DNA of 64,000 nt from Cycas panzhihuaensis (lineage: Eukaryota > Cycadophyta). Location: NCBI GenBank assembly GCA_023213395.1, contig CM041465.1, forward strand, positions 166,353,741 to 166,417,740, in the 5' to 3' direction. Below, in pieces: positions 9,981-21,440 of the stretch (position 1 is its first letter; each line of letters opens with the position of its first letter). The notes under the pieces are model-generated. The model saw only the letters and a program-made list of their open reading frames with translations, was not told where the DNA came from and ran no database searches. The position numbers and the translations under genes are program-made.

Positions 9981-12560
9981 TGAAACGCTATCCACAGGGT
10001 GGCATCCCTATGTTTAGCAAAAAATGGGTTATGCAAGACTAGTTTGGGCTAAACAGCAAGGACTTACCTTGCAGGGCATCCATGTGCCGGAGCATAGATT
10101 CAGGACCTACAGAGGTGCCTGGTTTCTTCTAGGTAGTCACAAAGGGCGAGGCCTTCCTACCCTTCAAATGGCCGGGAAGAGGACGAAAGAGCCTAGCAAG
10201 TTGCATCTTCTCAAGGAGGTGAGAAGGCAACATGAGAACGAGATGCACGTGTAACGTGGCATCTAGGCATAGGCTGGTCAAGAGAGCTAGGTGTGGATAA
10301 CTCTGGCTTGAAAGGAACTATCTAAGTGTACTAGATTAATAGCTAAATAAAAGATATGTAAAGCAAATGTATGTTCTTTTCCTCTTTCAGTTTCCTATGT
10401 ATTTCTTACTATGCAAGCATGTGCACAAAGAACAACACTATAAAGAAAATACACAAGGATAAGAAAAATACCTGGACTGGTGTCTGAATGGAGTGCTACG
10501 CGTCTCTTCGCTTCCCACTCCTTCCCACTCCACTTGTTACACATGCGAAACTGATCGGCGATGGATGTTGTGAACGACTGAAGAGGGGCCAGCTTACCTT
10601 CCCAATGCATGCAAAAAGTGAATAGCAAATGACGAAAAATAACGAAAAGCAACAAAGATAGAACTAACCTACAAATGGGTTTGTTTCATCTGCTACTCCA
10701 CGAACGCGAGATCCTGTCAATGAAATAGACAAGTATCTCCCTCCTAGAAGAGGGGCCACAAAATAGATCTAATAAATGTATCTCAACTTAGAAGAAACAG
10801 AATCAAACTAAGTTAAGGATATGCATATTATTTAATGAAACAACTTCCAATAAAGTTTCCATAAACAGTCACTGTAAATGATACCCAAAACAAGAGTATA
10901 GCCTCGGAATGGCTAACTCACCCATGGAAAGTCTCCACTTAGCCTTGGGAAAGGAAAATGAACTTATAGGAATAATATAGGGCAACAAACAATGAGAAGG
11001 AAAAAGTGAAGGGAAAGTAGGCAAGCGCACCGAAAGGACGAAGTGCTATGGGCAGCAAATCGTCCAAATGGATGGGTTGCAAGTTGCAAGCCAATGAAGA
11101 GCAATTTTTGGGCTTATGAGGTGCCCAAAACCAGCGAGTAAGGGCTGGAACCAATAAGGCAAGGGGCAGCCAACACTAGTTTAGATTTAGGAGTAAATTC
11201 CTAAGTCTCTGGCCAAGCTCTAAGAGAGGCAATGGGTGCAGGGGGAAAGGAAATAAGGGTTTGGACCCTTGGAGAGAAGGTCTACAAGGGGGATTGGTCC
11301 CACCTTTCTCCCTCAAATTTCCTTTGTGTAATCCCCTCTGCACAGCCACCTTAAGGCAGGCTTGCAAGACCGTATGGGGAAGCTCTACAATCCTCAAATC
11401 TCAAGATCCAGTAACGAACTAAGTAGGGAATCAAGAAAGCAAATAAAACAAATATTTATTTGCTAAAAAACTATAAAAAAAGAGGCATAAATCATAAAGT
11501 AAGCAAGTAGGGTACCTTGTAGGGAGGAGAAGAAGTATATATCTGCTGGAAAATAGTAGGAGAAACCAACATTCAACAAAGTTTAGTGGTAGGTTTGGAA
11601 GAGGAGACCAATGTGTGAAAAATCCTATGAGTTGGGGCCCTTTGAAGCTTATCCTTTTGGGAGACCTTGAAGAATATCCTCCTTATAACTTTGTAGACCT
11701 ACAAAAAGATGTTGAGCTTGTTGTTCCTGAGTATGAGAGACAACAATGGTCTCTGGTGAAGAGCAGCAGCTGAGAATCTTGGTTCTGCAGTAGTTTTCTA
11801 TGGAAGATTTTGTAGAGTTCCTTGTAAAAATGAGCTAAGAATTCTTGAAAATGAAGAAGACTTTTGGTTTTATCCCCTCCTCACTGCAAGTGAACATTGA
11901 GGATCTCAGGGCAGTTCAAATGTACAGGTGCCACGTGGTAGTTTCGTGTAAAAAGCAGAAACTATCGTGTGATTCTAAAAAACATTTTCAAACAGTCATA
12001 CCGCAGTAAACTTCGCAGTACGGTGGCAAAGATCGCGGTACCGCTAAGTTTACAGCGATACAAACCTAGAAACAAAAAAAAAGTAAAAACCAGGGTTTGG
12101 AGCAAAATAGAGAGAAAATCAAGGCTAGAAACAGCTGGGGGGAGTACTCAAGTGATGGACAAGTGGCCAAGAAAGTGAACAGGATCTCAACCAAGGATTC
12201 AATTGGACTTGGAAGAAATTGCAACATGAACAAGGTGTCGTAAAAAGGGTGAACACAACTAGCTGAGGCATCCCGAGGGGTCGTGGAGACGAAGTGGATA
12301 GCTGTGCACCATATGGGGTGTAACATTCGCTAAAGAATACCCCCATTGTGAGTCATCATAAGCTAAAAGGCGTGCGGTAAACACATGCAGAGTGATCAAG
12401 CAAGAAGACAATATAATCATACAAATGGCAGGCAAGCGTGCGTCAGGTAATCCATACTAAGCAATCTCAATCAAACAGGAGTGAAGAGAGAAGCGAAAAC
12501 ATATACCTGAGCTTACCTAAGTCGATGTGTCTCGAGTCCATTCCTAGTAGCTGAGAAACA
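9981..12560 (-). mobile_element. 3' LTR of element C (2,580 bp)
   Basis: On the plus strand it begins TGAAACGCTATCCACAGGG and ends GCTGAGAAACA. It pairs with 24,260-26,838. Several open stretches in it, such as the minus frames at 10,395-10,655 and 12,066-12,346, have equivalents in the other LTR but resemble no known protein and are treated as chance. The upstream polypurine tract and the direction of the coding genes identify this as the 3' copy. Confidence 0.95.
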
Positions 12561-12572
12561 CTACCCCCTTGG
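12561..12572 (-). other. Polypurine tract of element C
   Basis: The minus strand reads CCAAGGGGGTAG immediately before the LTR start TGTTTCTCAG. Plus-strand DNA synthesis would start here. Its place next to the left LTR confirms that C is transcribed on the minus strand. Confidence 0.8.
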
Positions 12573-12918
12573 CAATAGAGCCTCACTGCTCGGAAGCATG
12601 GTGTGATGGCGAATGCTGACAACCAAAAACCATCAGTAGCACATGCATATATATAAATATATAAACACGAATAGCATATGGACCAAGGGTGTCAGCAAGT
12701 GTCGTGGCGAAATGCATGGATAAGGGAGACGGAGATGAGGACAACATAGGGGCTGCCTACGCATCGTCTAAACATCGACCTACAAGTCAAGGAAGCTAAT
12801 GAAGTGGATGCCCCCATTGCCGAAGTGCAACGGGTGATAGGAGGGCACCCAGCAAACTAAACAAGCACATCAGACTAAAGGCGACTAGAGACTCGGGCAC
12901 GGGCTGGCCAGGCGAGCC
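12573..12918 (-). other. Non-coding stretch of C between second RNase H and 3' LTR
   Basis: About 350 bp with a short AT-rich run near 12,640-12,665. I see no domain or conserved site here on either strand. Confidence 0.5.
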
Positions 12919-13350
12919 TCAAAGGCAGTCGCTAAGAAGAGGGAGGCGACGCTCGAGGATGAGGCAGACGAGACTATCTACCTCAGCATTAAGGTCCCGA
13001 GGGATGTGCTGAATATCAATTGACGAAAAGTGGCCCAAGAGAGATCTAGCAGTTAAAGCGAGGATTCTCAGGTATGGGCATCGCACCTGGTAAACCTAGG
13101 TGAGATGGGACACCACAACCTGAGAATCGTAGAGCAACACGATGGGTCTGTGATGGAAACAGAGAGCATCAGTAAGGGCTTCAATAATGGCCATGTATTC
13201 AACTTCATTATTGGTTGCCTCAGGGAGAAAGATACCAGAGCGTAGGAAATCATATCCAGAGAGGCTGCGAAGGATCCAAGCAACGACAGAAGGTCCAGGG
13301 TTACCGCAGCTTCCACCGTCAGTAAATATGTAAAGGGATATAAGCGAACA
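12919..13350 (-). pseudogene. Second RNase H domain of element C, near the 3' LTR
   Basis: The minus strand encodes about 140 codons with all landmarks of an RNase H fold: FTDGGSCGNPGPSVVAW (first Asp), TNNEVEYMAIIEAL (Glu), IVLLYDSQVVVSHL (second Asp) and IPRDLNAEVDSLV (last Asp). It ends at a TGA at 12,919-12,921. One internal TAG follows VVSHLT. This is separate from the gypsy RNase H of C at 18,779-19,250. Additional RNase H domains of the archaeal-like or plant type are known in Tat elements. Here it lies about 4 kb beyond integrase, past an antisense ORF region. It would degrade RNA in the RNA-DNA hybrid. Confidence 0.85.
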
Positions 13351-13863
13351 CTAAATCCTAGTAGTAAAGAAATAATGATGGAACAAAAGGGATACTCGAA
13401 AGACACACAAAAAGTGGCCGTGAAGAGTAGGAGGACCTAGCAATGAGGCTACCCAAGGATGAAAGCAGGCGGTCTGACCACTACCTAAGAGCAGGCAGAG
13501 AAAAGACGTCCTAGAGCACCAAAGGTTGCTTTAGGAAGCAAAACATGCCCCCAGATGAGGGAGCATTCCCTTTGGGGATCCCAGGAGCATAAAAGAGCTA
13601 CAAAAACAAGTCCAAGATGGAGAAATGAGCCAAACGAGTATAAACTTAGGCATGCATAGGAGCAGCACGTAAAACGAGATAGAAGGGCCCTCAGAAAAAG
13701 TGCAATGATGGGGCGCCATAAATGCCCTTGCAAGAGAGGAAAAAAAGGACATCAAAAGAGCACAATGGGTGATAGGGCTAGAAGGCAAGGGTGATCAGGG
13801 AAACGGGACAGTCCCAACGGCTATTGCGAGGTCAAAAATGGAGGAAGTGCAGTCGTGGCCCCA
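13351..13863 (+). other. Non-coding stretch between second RNase H and antisense promoter
   Basis: Minus-strand open frames exist at 13,485-13,788 but resemble no known domain and overlap one another. I read this as spacer, possibly upstream sequence of the antisense transcription unit that starts to its right. Confidence 0.4.
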
Positions 13864-13873
13864 CTATATAAGG
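13864..13873 (+). promoter_or_regulatory. Plus-strand TATA box, antisense to C's gag-pol
   Basis: CTATATAAGG lies in a GC-richer context, followed by an untranslated-leader-like stretch with AAACCGTTGGATC near 13,983. It would drive transcription to the right, towards the antisense ORF region, against the direction of gag-pol. A possible donor GTGAGT near 14,056 and acceptor TTTATAG near 14,145 would remove a short intron. All of this is sequence resemblance only. Confidence 0.4.
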
Positions 13874-14030
13874 AAATTCGTACAGAAAATGGATTCATTT
13901 TCACTGGCTCTCATGAGAAACCATAGCCATTCCCTTACACAGCGGAGCACTGTCCAACTTCAAAGGCACGCAAGGAGAGATCAAACCGTTGGATCGAAGT
14001 GTAGTAAGAGCTAGCGGGATCATCGAGACG

Positions 14031-16450
14031 CGATGGCAATGGCGAGACCAGATCGAGTGAGTGGATCTCACAAGACCTTACCCATTTCAAAGTTTTCATT
14101 TCATTGCTTTTTGTCAAATTTTGAGTAATTTTTATGCCCTTTATAGGTAAATGGAGGCCTCTCAGAGTCTGAATTAGACCCAGAAAGAGGCAAGACCTAG
14201 GCATTAGGGAGCCCTGGTCCTGGTGGGCCCCACGAGATCCACCACAAAAAAAAAAGTTTTGATTTTCAGGGCAGAAACCCCCCCTTTTGGGTGGTTGCCA
14301 TTCATACTGTGGCAAAGATTGCGATGCCGCGATCTTTGCTACAGGGCCCCCGATCACCGTGGGACCCGAGCTAAACTTAGCGGTACCACTAAGTTTAGCA
14401 CGGTACAAAGGTAGAAAATCAGAAAAAAGAATATGAGGGGCCATAAGGCCCCAAATCTCAGGCAGAGAGAGCTGAGAGATAGCCAGGAGCATAGATGACT
14501 GTTAGGAGACTGACTTTGATTGATTTTTGGTACTGGCAGACAGTTATCACAGTGGATAACCGTGAGAACATCGGCATGGCGATGCTGAGTTATATCAAGA
14601 TGATGTCCCGGGGGGATAAGAAGATCTTGTAGAGGTGTGGCCTATACAAGGCCCTGAAGACACCTTAGTTTGTATCAGATCAGAGACTCTTAGTCGATAT
14701 CGTGTCACACTAGGATCGAGGAGGCACATATTCCACTTGCCTCAGGTAGGAGATGTGACAGTGACGCCAGGGGACATCCGGTGTATTTTTGGGAGTACCA
14801 ACGACTGGGAGGCTGGTGACACTGGGAGCACTACCTAACAATGAGGTAGTACACAGAGAGGCAGCCACCTTCTTCACAGGGACTGACAAGTGGGAGTAGA
14901 GAGGAGTTCCTCTCTAAACGATGGTGATGTCGAGGATTCCTTAGGTGAGGAAACTGATTACACTATGCATTCTGTTCTGGATTTCTTGGAAACAGAATTA
15001 TAGAGAGATACCAGGTGGCTGGATGGATGTAGTATGCCGCTGCGAGGCCGGAAAGAGGATGGACTGGGCTACCATGATAGTAGCGAACCTCATCATGCAG
15101 CTCGATGCTATCAGGGTGGCAGGAAAGGGAGGACTATCCTACAGCATATTTTTGTAGTGTTGGTTCTTCGATCACTCCGTGGCAGTGGCACCAGTGGGGG
15201 GACCACACCCTATAGCAGAGTGGGCCTCGATGTTCCACAGATTGCAGACTCATCTGAGGGGGACGGAGGACCAGGCCCACATCCGGCAATTAGTGGAGGC
15301 AACATCATTGGACCTCCTCACCATGACGGACTATGTGGTAGATCCATACAGGACGGTGAGGTAGGATAGCGATGATGAGGCAGGTAGAGCAGGAGCACTT
15401 CTAGATAATGATGACGATACCGACGGAGGAGATGGGGCTAGCCCATCATGACCTGCGGGGGACACAGGTCCATCAGGGTTAGCAAGAGGAGCAGCGAGAC
15501 CATCTGGGACTGTTGGAGGAGAGGCAGGCCCATTAGGGGCAACTGAGGAGAGCAAGGGGCCGGTGACTAGGGCCCATAGGCTACGAATCATAAGGAGATC
15601 CAGGGAGATGAGAGTTAAGCCAGTCCCAGCGAGGAGAGAGACTCAGGTAAAGGAGGTACCTAAGGATGAGGTACCCGTAGCTGGCAGAGAGCCAGGAGGA
15701 GAGGATGTCGCACGAGCAGAGGAGCCGGCGGCCATGGCAGGTGAGGCCTAACCATTTCCTTAGTCATTTGACAGCTAGGTAGATATTTGATTTGATTTTA
15801 TCATGGTATGCAGTGGGATATACACTGATACACATCATGTTGCATTGCCAGGTACTACAGAGGTTAGGAGGCTCGTAGAGGCCATGGTGAGGGAGATGTT
15901 TCTTTAGGTATACGCAGAGGGGCAACCGCCCATCTAGGCAGAGGATACACCTAGATCAGTAGGTGCTTATATGGAGGCATTCACCCCATTGGCAAGGGTG
16001 AGAGACATCTAGGCTACGGAGTCCTAAGAGCACATGGCATTTAGGGGACAGATACAGTGGGAGCTAGATGAGGCCAGGGGCGAGCGAGACACGCTGCGTA
16101 GAGGGGTCCAGGCTCTAGAGGCTCAGGGAGGAGCAGGTGGAGACATAGGGAGCACAGTTCAGATAGTAGTGCTGGAGGAGCATCTCTGAGGAGTAAAGAG
16201 GGAGAGGAATTGTATCCAGGCCAGATATGATCAGCTCGTAAATCAGGTGGCGTCGAGGTCGAGCAGGAGCAGGACGTACACCCATACGGCAGCAATGACC
16301 CTAAGATGGCCACGCAATGAGGGGAGCGAGGCAGGGAGCTCACAGAGGCCCAGGAGGAGCCTTGGAGGGATGTGGTCCTTAGGAGAGGGATCACACAAGC
16401 CAGGAGATGGTACCCTAAGAGCGGGGTAGCAATAGAGCAGGACGTATATA
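14031..16450 (+). pseudogene. Antisense ORF region of element C, plant-mobile-domain-like at its start
   Basis: This 2.4-kb region lies between integrase and the second RNase H of C and codes on the strand opposite to gag-pol. A frame at 14,635-14,838 reads SRYRVTLGSRRHIFHLPQVG followed by DVTVTPGDI. That resembles the HTFHLP.GE.T.T..D signature of plant mobile domain proteins. Later frames (DWATMIVANLIMQLDAIR; then D/G/P-rich and R/E-rich stretches) are consistent with the rest of a degenerate protein but match nothing specific. Antisense ORFs between pol and the 3' LTR are known in Tat elements such as RIRE2, Grande and Retand. Frameshifts and stops abound. The domain assignment is tentative. 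Confidence 0.45.
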
Positions 16451-16861
16451 CTTGATTTTGACAGGGGAAAGCACGGGCCTCTAGGGGGTTATATATAGAC
16501 TCATATGATTCTACCCCCCCTGCAAGGATACCAGCTTCCCATATGTACGATGTAACATATGATTTTGATGTATATATATATACGGGATAATTGGTACCCC
16601 ATTTGATATGAGATGGTGTGTATATCATGTGTGGTAGATAGCATGTATGTTTGTTTTGTACGTTGTAAATATTTTATTATATGATGCACGTATTTCCTTT
16701 CATGTATGGCTATATGTCTAATAGAAGCACACACATCCACCGTGAGTAGAGGTGATAGAGAGGTGTGAGGTTAGAAATAGAGCGATATACACGTCCACGG
16801 AGGAGTATAGCGGAATATACGAAGGAAACAGCAGGCAAGAGAGAGGAGTAACGGTACTCCA

Positions 16862-17391
16862 AGGCTTCGTCCTAATTGTGGGATGCCCAAATAGGAAGAT
16901 AAAAGTTCCCAAGAGGATACGAGAACACAGGTTCCATGGGAGGAACCAGAAGGAAAAAGGGAGAAGCCACCTTAAATTACCATTCTACCTGTGGTTGGGA
17001 GAAACGGGAACAATTTAAGATAGTAGTTTAGGCTTGTTTCGGAGCATTGTCCTAGCTAGGGGATGCCCAAATAGGAGGACAAGGTCCCAAAGGAAATGGA
17101 AACACAGGTTCCACGAGAGGAACTAGAAGGAGATGAAGAAGACACCTTAAATTGCCATTCTACCCATGGTTAGGAGAAATGGGAGCAATTTAATATGGTA
17201 GTTTGGGCTCATTTCAGAGCATCGTCCTAGCTGGAGGATGCCCAAATAGGAGGACAAGGTCCCAAAGGAAATGGGAACGCGGGTTCTACGAGAGGAACCA
17301 GAAGGAGATGAAGAAGACACCATAAATTACCATTCTACCCATGGTTGGGAGAAATGGGAGCAATTTAAGATGGTAGTTTAGGCTCGTTTCA
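16862..17391 (-). repeat. Tandem repeat in C's 3' untranslated region, three units of about 175-180 bp
   Basis: GGATGCCCAAATAGGA occurs at 16,881, 17,061 and 17,236. Unit boundaries at GAGCAT[TC]GTCCTAG give lengths of about 180, 175 and 175 bp. Units 2 and 3 are more alike than either is to unit 1. The array ends about 30 bp from the integrase stop codon. Hypervariable tandem arrays just after pol are described for Tat/Ogre elements and proposed as seeds of satellite DNA. Confidence 0.92.
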
Positions 17392-17419
17392 GAGCATTGC
17401 GAAAGGGATTGCCGAAAGA

Positions 17420-18655
17420 TCATGCATAAAACTTTTTAAGGAATTTCTCATTGATTGCCTTCTCAAATTCCAGGCCTTCTAAGGTGGTGATCCTGTAGGC
17501 ACCATTGTCGAGGCTTTCGAGAATGATGAAGGGACCGACCCATTTGGGCCCAAATTTGGTGAGGCGATCATAGAGATATTCCAACTTGAGGACGTGGTCC
17601 CCAGGGCACAAAGGACGAGTACGAAGATGTTTGTCATGAGTCCTTTGCAGGTGGGCTTTTGAAGTAAGATTCACTTGATAAGCCATTAAGCGCCTCTCGT
17701 CTAGGGCTTCGAAATCTAGGAGGCGAGCCTGGCGGATAGACTCCTCATCGATGAGACCTCGAAGGGAAACCCATAAAGAGGGGATCTCCACTTCTAGTGG
17801 GAGTACTACCTTGGTTCCGTAGACTAAAGAGAATGGAGTCATTCCAGTAGCCGTGCAAATAGAAGTGTAATAGGCCCATAGGGCGGAAGGGAGTTAGAGG
17901 TGCCAATCTCTTTGAGATTGTGCAACGGTCTTCTTTAGAATGTTGATAAGGGTTTTGTTGAAGGATTCAACTTACCCATTTGCTTGGGGATAATAAGGAG
18001 ATGAGGTCTTATGCGAGATCTTGAATTTCTCGTAAAGCTCGTCCATTTCCTTGTTACAGAAGGAGGTTTCATTATCTGTAATTAGGATATCTGGAATCCT
18101 GAAATGGCAAATGATATGCTAGTAGATGAAGGTGGCTATCATCTTCCCAGGCGTAGTGGACAAGGGGATTGCCTCTACCCATTTGGTAAAATATTCAGTA
18201 GCAGTCAAGATGTATTTATGTTGCATAGAAGAAGGTGGCGATATGGCACCAATGATGTCTAAACCCCATTGAGAAAAAGGCCATAGAGATATGACAGGGT
18301 GCAAAGCCTCGGAAGACACATGAGAGATATTGGCATGCTCTTGGCATCGTCGACATCTAAGGGCATAGGCATGGGCATCCTTAAAAAGGGACGGCTAGTA
18401 ATAACCCATGCAGAGGATCCTTTGGGCCATGGATTGGCCCCCAAAGTGGGCCCCATAAATGCCATGATGGCATTCGCGGAGTATTTGGTCTGCTTCATCA
18501 AAGGCGATGCAGCAAAGTAGGATCCTATCGTAGGATCTCTTGTATAACACTTCATCTACGAGGAAATGTTGTCTCGTGGTGGCATGAATGCGTGACCTAA
18601 CTTTGTTGCTGGCTTTAGGGTGATATTCCTGCTGAGTCAAATATCGCACAATGTC
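17420..18655 (-). pseudogene. Integrase of element C
   Basis: Integrase inserts the DNA copy into the genome. The minus strand shows the zinc-binding HHCC region (ECHHGIYGAHFGGQSMAQ, then RCRRCQEH), then the core with QWGLDIIGA (Asp), DILITDNETSF (Asp) and a VESFNKTL segment with the catalytic Glu. The C-terminal part (MTPFSLVYGTKVVLPLEVEI to WVGPFIILESLDNGAYRI) ends at KKFYA, with no chromodomain. That suits Tat elements. In-frame stops at about 18,120 and 18,395, among others, break it. B has the closest equivalent at 33,860-34,918. Confidence 0.92.
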
Positions 18656-18778
18656 GCCATACCACTCGCTGTCAGCGAGCAGATGAGGTGAAGTGCCCTG
18701 AACGGTCAGAATAGACTCGTCAGGGAAAGAGTCATCAACGAGAACGCCGCTCGTGTTGGGAATAGTAGCATTAGCTAA

Positions 18779-19250
18779 TTATTCTGCCACTATCATTCCC
18801 TTCTTTGAATTTCTATTAATGACTTGCAAGTCGAACTCTTGAAGCAGGATGGCCCAATGACCTACCTTACCTATCAAGTCTGAACAAGTAAGCAAGTAAT
18901 GCAAGGGATCGAATTGGATGATCACCTTGGTAGTATTGTGAAGCAAGTAATGCTTGAACTTCTTGGTTACATGGACCAAGGACAGGCATTCCTTTTTGGC
19001 GGGAGGATAGTTTAGTTCAGTAGCCATGAAGGTGTGGCTGATGAAATAGATTACCCTCTCAGTTCCCAAATCATCCTCCTGTGCAAGAATTACGCCCAGG
19101 GATTCATCGGTTGCCGAGGTGTACAAGATGAAGGCCCTATCGAAGCGAGGAGGCGCCAACGTAGGAGCAAAAACGAGAGCTTCCTTAAGTCCTACGAAGG
19201 CTTGTTAGGTCTTGTCAGACCAAATAAATGGGGCTCCTTTCTTCAATAGG
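18779..19250 (-). pseudogene. gypsy-type RNase H of element C
   Basis: The frame reads PPRFDRAFILYTSATDESLG, then INY.PP.KKECL and HYLLHNTTKVI, then GHWAILLQEFDLQVI, the usual order of the Ty3/gypsy RNase H and tether. In the first motif the usual catalytic D-A-S is T-S-A-T-D, so the first Asp position looks altered. A stop at 18,779 separates it from integrase. It would remove template RNA during reverse transcription. Confidence 0.85.
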
Positions 19251-20320
19251 TAGGTAAGGGGCTTCGCGTTTATGGTGAAGTCTGCCAAGAAACGCCTAAG
19301 GAAACTGAGCCTACCTAGAAACGACTTAATCTGTCATTGGGTTCTTAGAGGCGGCATGTCAAGGATTGCCTTGACTTTTTTTGGGTCGATTTGGATTCCT
19401 TGCTGTGACACAAGGAAACCCAAGAGTTTACCTGAAGTGACAGCAAACACGCATTTAAGCAAGTTCAAACTGACGCGATACTTGTGGCACCGTGTGAAGA
19501 TGGCCCACAAGTTAGAGGGATGATGGGCTCAAGTATGCGAAAGACCCATCATGTTATCCATGAAGACCTCCAATGTGTTGTTGATGAGGTCATGAAAAAT
19601 GAAATGCATGGCTCTCTACTAAGTAGCCCCTACATTCTTAAGACCAAAGGGCATTGCCTTGTAGACAAAGGTACCCCATGGTGTGGTGAAGGCCATCTTG
19701 TGGCAGTTTTCAGGAGAAATCTGGATTTGGTTATAGCTGGAGAAGCCGTCCATTAAGGGCATGACTTCGAACTTAGCCATATGATCGATTATTTGATCAA
19801 TAAAGGGGAGAGGAAAGTTGTCCTTAGGACAAGCATTATTAATATCACGGAAGTCAATACATATGTGAATGGTCCCATTCTTTTTGGCAATGGGAACGAT
19901 GTTCGATACCCACTTAAGGCAATTGATGGAGGAAATGAGTCCTGCATCCAAAAGCTTTTCAACCTCCATCTTGATGGTAGCTGAAAGTTTGGGATAGAGA
20001 GGACACTACTTCTAGCACACAGGGCGAGCATCAGGAATAGTCATAAGGTTGTGCGTGACAATGGAGGGGTCAATTCCCTTCATGTTGGAGTAGTCCCACG
20101 CGAATACATCATGGAATTCTTGGAATAAGAGGGAGTATTCCCTCACTTCATCAGGAGTACATTCCGCCCCTACCTTAATGATCTTGCCCGGAGCAAAGAC
20201 TATATCCTGAGTTGCCCCCATACACATAGCATTCCCCTCCTCGAAATGGAGGGGGGCAAGATCAATAGGAAGGGACAAAATGGAAGGCGAGATCAGATCG
20301 GCTAGTGTGGACCCAATCAC
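19251..20320 (-). pseudogene. Reverse transcriptase of element C
   Basis: The N-terminal part at 20,012-20,320 (DVFAWDYSNMKGIDPSIV) precedes VEKLLDAGLISSI, VPIAKKNGTIHICIDFRDIN, VMPLMDGFSSYNQI (first catalytic Asp) and MPFGLKN. Next comes VFMDNM at 19,553-19,561. The usual D-D pair is D-N there, a G-to-A change on the coding strand that would abolish polymerase activity. VSLNLLKCVF and FLGRLSFLRRFL complete the fold. Stops and a frameshift near 19,970-20,010 add to the damage. Confidence 0.92.
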
Positions 20321-21079
20321 TAGGACCTTCTAGTGGCCAAGCTTGTGGTGACTAGAAGGTAAACTAGGCATGGAGCAGACTAAGTGCTCCAGCAAAGACT
20401 CGTCGTCCTCGAAGTAGTCCACCCCATGGATGACCTGACTTTGAATGGACGAGATACGGGATGGCATGGGAATGATAGGATCAGTATGACCTGTAAGCTA
20501 CCCAACATCCCTAAGGGACTCTAAGGGAGAGTCAAGGAGAGATCCCTCGTAAAAAGTAAGAGGGAGACTCTCAATACCATCACTTGTGGAAGGTGATGGA
20601 CAGGGAGAAACAAGGATCCGCTAGTCAACACTAGCAATGGTGTATAACACGGGAGAGTGATTAAGCTCTATGACAAAAGGAATCCTAGGTGGAGACCAAG
20701 AATGAGAAGAGTACCCCCCACTAGTGCAAAGGAAGGAAATAGGATGAGGAAGGTCCTCATCCTCACTATGGGACCCGTCACCGTCAAACATGGTGAGGTA
20801 TCCATAGATTTCGATGCCGATGGGGGAAAAACGAGTTAAGTGAGAAGATGAAGATGCGAGATCTTCTTCATGACAAGAGGGATCAGGGATACCGATCAAG
20901 CAGGCTGAGGCATGATTAGAAGGGTTTTTACTTCCCTTCGTATGGCCATGACTCGCCTGGGTAGAAGGTCTAGTTTATTTTATGAGCAGCCACTCATGGG
21001 AGACAACTCTCATTTATCTGTTATAGATGAACTTAAGTTGCCCCCAACAGGTAGAACACATGGCTCCCATTTGGTCAAG
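20321..21079 (-). other. Linker between protease and RT of element C
   Basis: The minus strand carries an acidic, S/H-rich frame (for example 20,621-20,899, SSSHLTRFSPIGIEIYGYL) with no domain I recognise. Long linkers between protease and RT occur in Tat elements, and B has a comparable S-rich linker at 31,011-32,150. Confidence 0.5.
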
Positions 21080-21440
21080 CCATGGTCGACCCAAAAGGAG
21101 GTTGTAATCAACGTCTACATCAAGGACAATGATGTTGGCAAGGACAGTCTTATCCTCAAGGGTAAAAGGTATCGAGACAGATCCCAGAGGAGTCTTCTCG
21201 CTACCATCGTAACCCTGACATCACCATGGAACAGGTTCCAAGGTAGAAATTCCAAGCTCTTGCATGACGCGCAAGGGCATGGCATTGACGGAAGAACCGT
21301 TGTCCATGACGGTTCTTCGCAATGTGCAATCGGGAGTATCGATGGTAACTGTGAAAGGGAAGTTCCATTAGTGTTCCCTTCCGCTGGCTGGGGGAAGATC
21401 TCTGAGATCGAAGGAGATGATGGGTTCGCAACTTTAGGTT
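21080..21440 (-). pseudogene. Aspartic protease of element C
   Basis: In one minus-strand frame CEPIISFDLRDLPP and the strand WNFPFTVTIDTPDC lead to MDNGSSVNAMPLRVMQELGI. The active-site triad, at 21,290-21,304, is D-N-G, as in Tat/Ogre elements, rather than D-S/T-G. A stop interrupts before WNF. The surrounding frame on the minus strand at 21,201-21,431 is a shadow. Confidence 0.82.

Noticed and set aside
10395-12346. Several open frames within the LTRs of C (for example 10,395-10,655 and 24,674-24,931)
   Set aside because: They occur in both LTRs only because the LTRs are copies. Peptides are low in similarity to anything known and differ by non-synonymous changes.
13935-14492. 185-codon minus-strand open frame
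   Set aside because: No recognisable domain. It spans the putative leader and intron of the antisense unit, and the length is explained by GC-richer composition.
16041-16628. 195-codon minus-strand open frame, the second longest in the window after one in F's RT
   Set aside because: It is antisense to the degenerate antisense ORF region of C, has skewed composition (S, L, P, Y rich) and resembles no family. Read as a shadow frame.
16862-17391. CRISPR-like repeat array
   Set aside because: Units are long, contiguous and without unique spacers, and the context is a plant retrotransposon.
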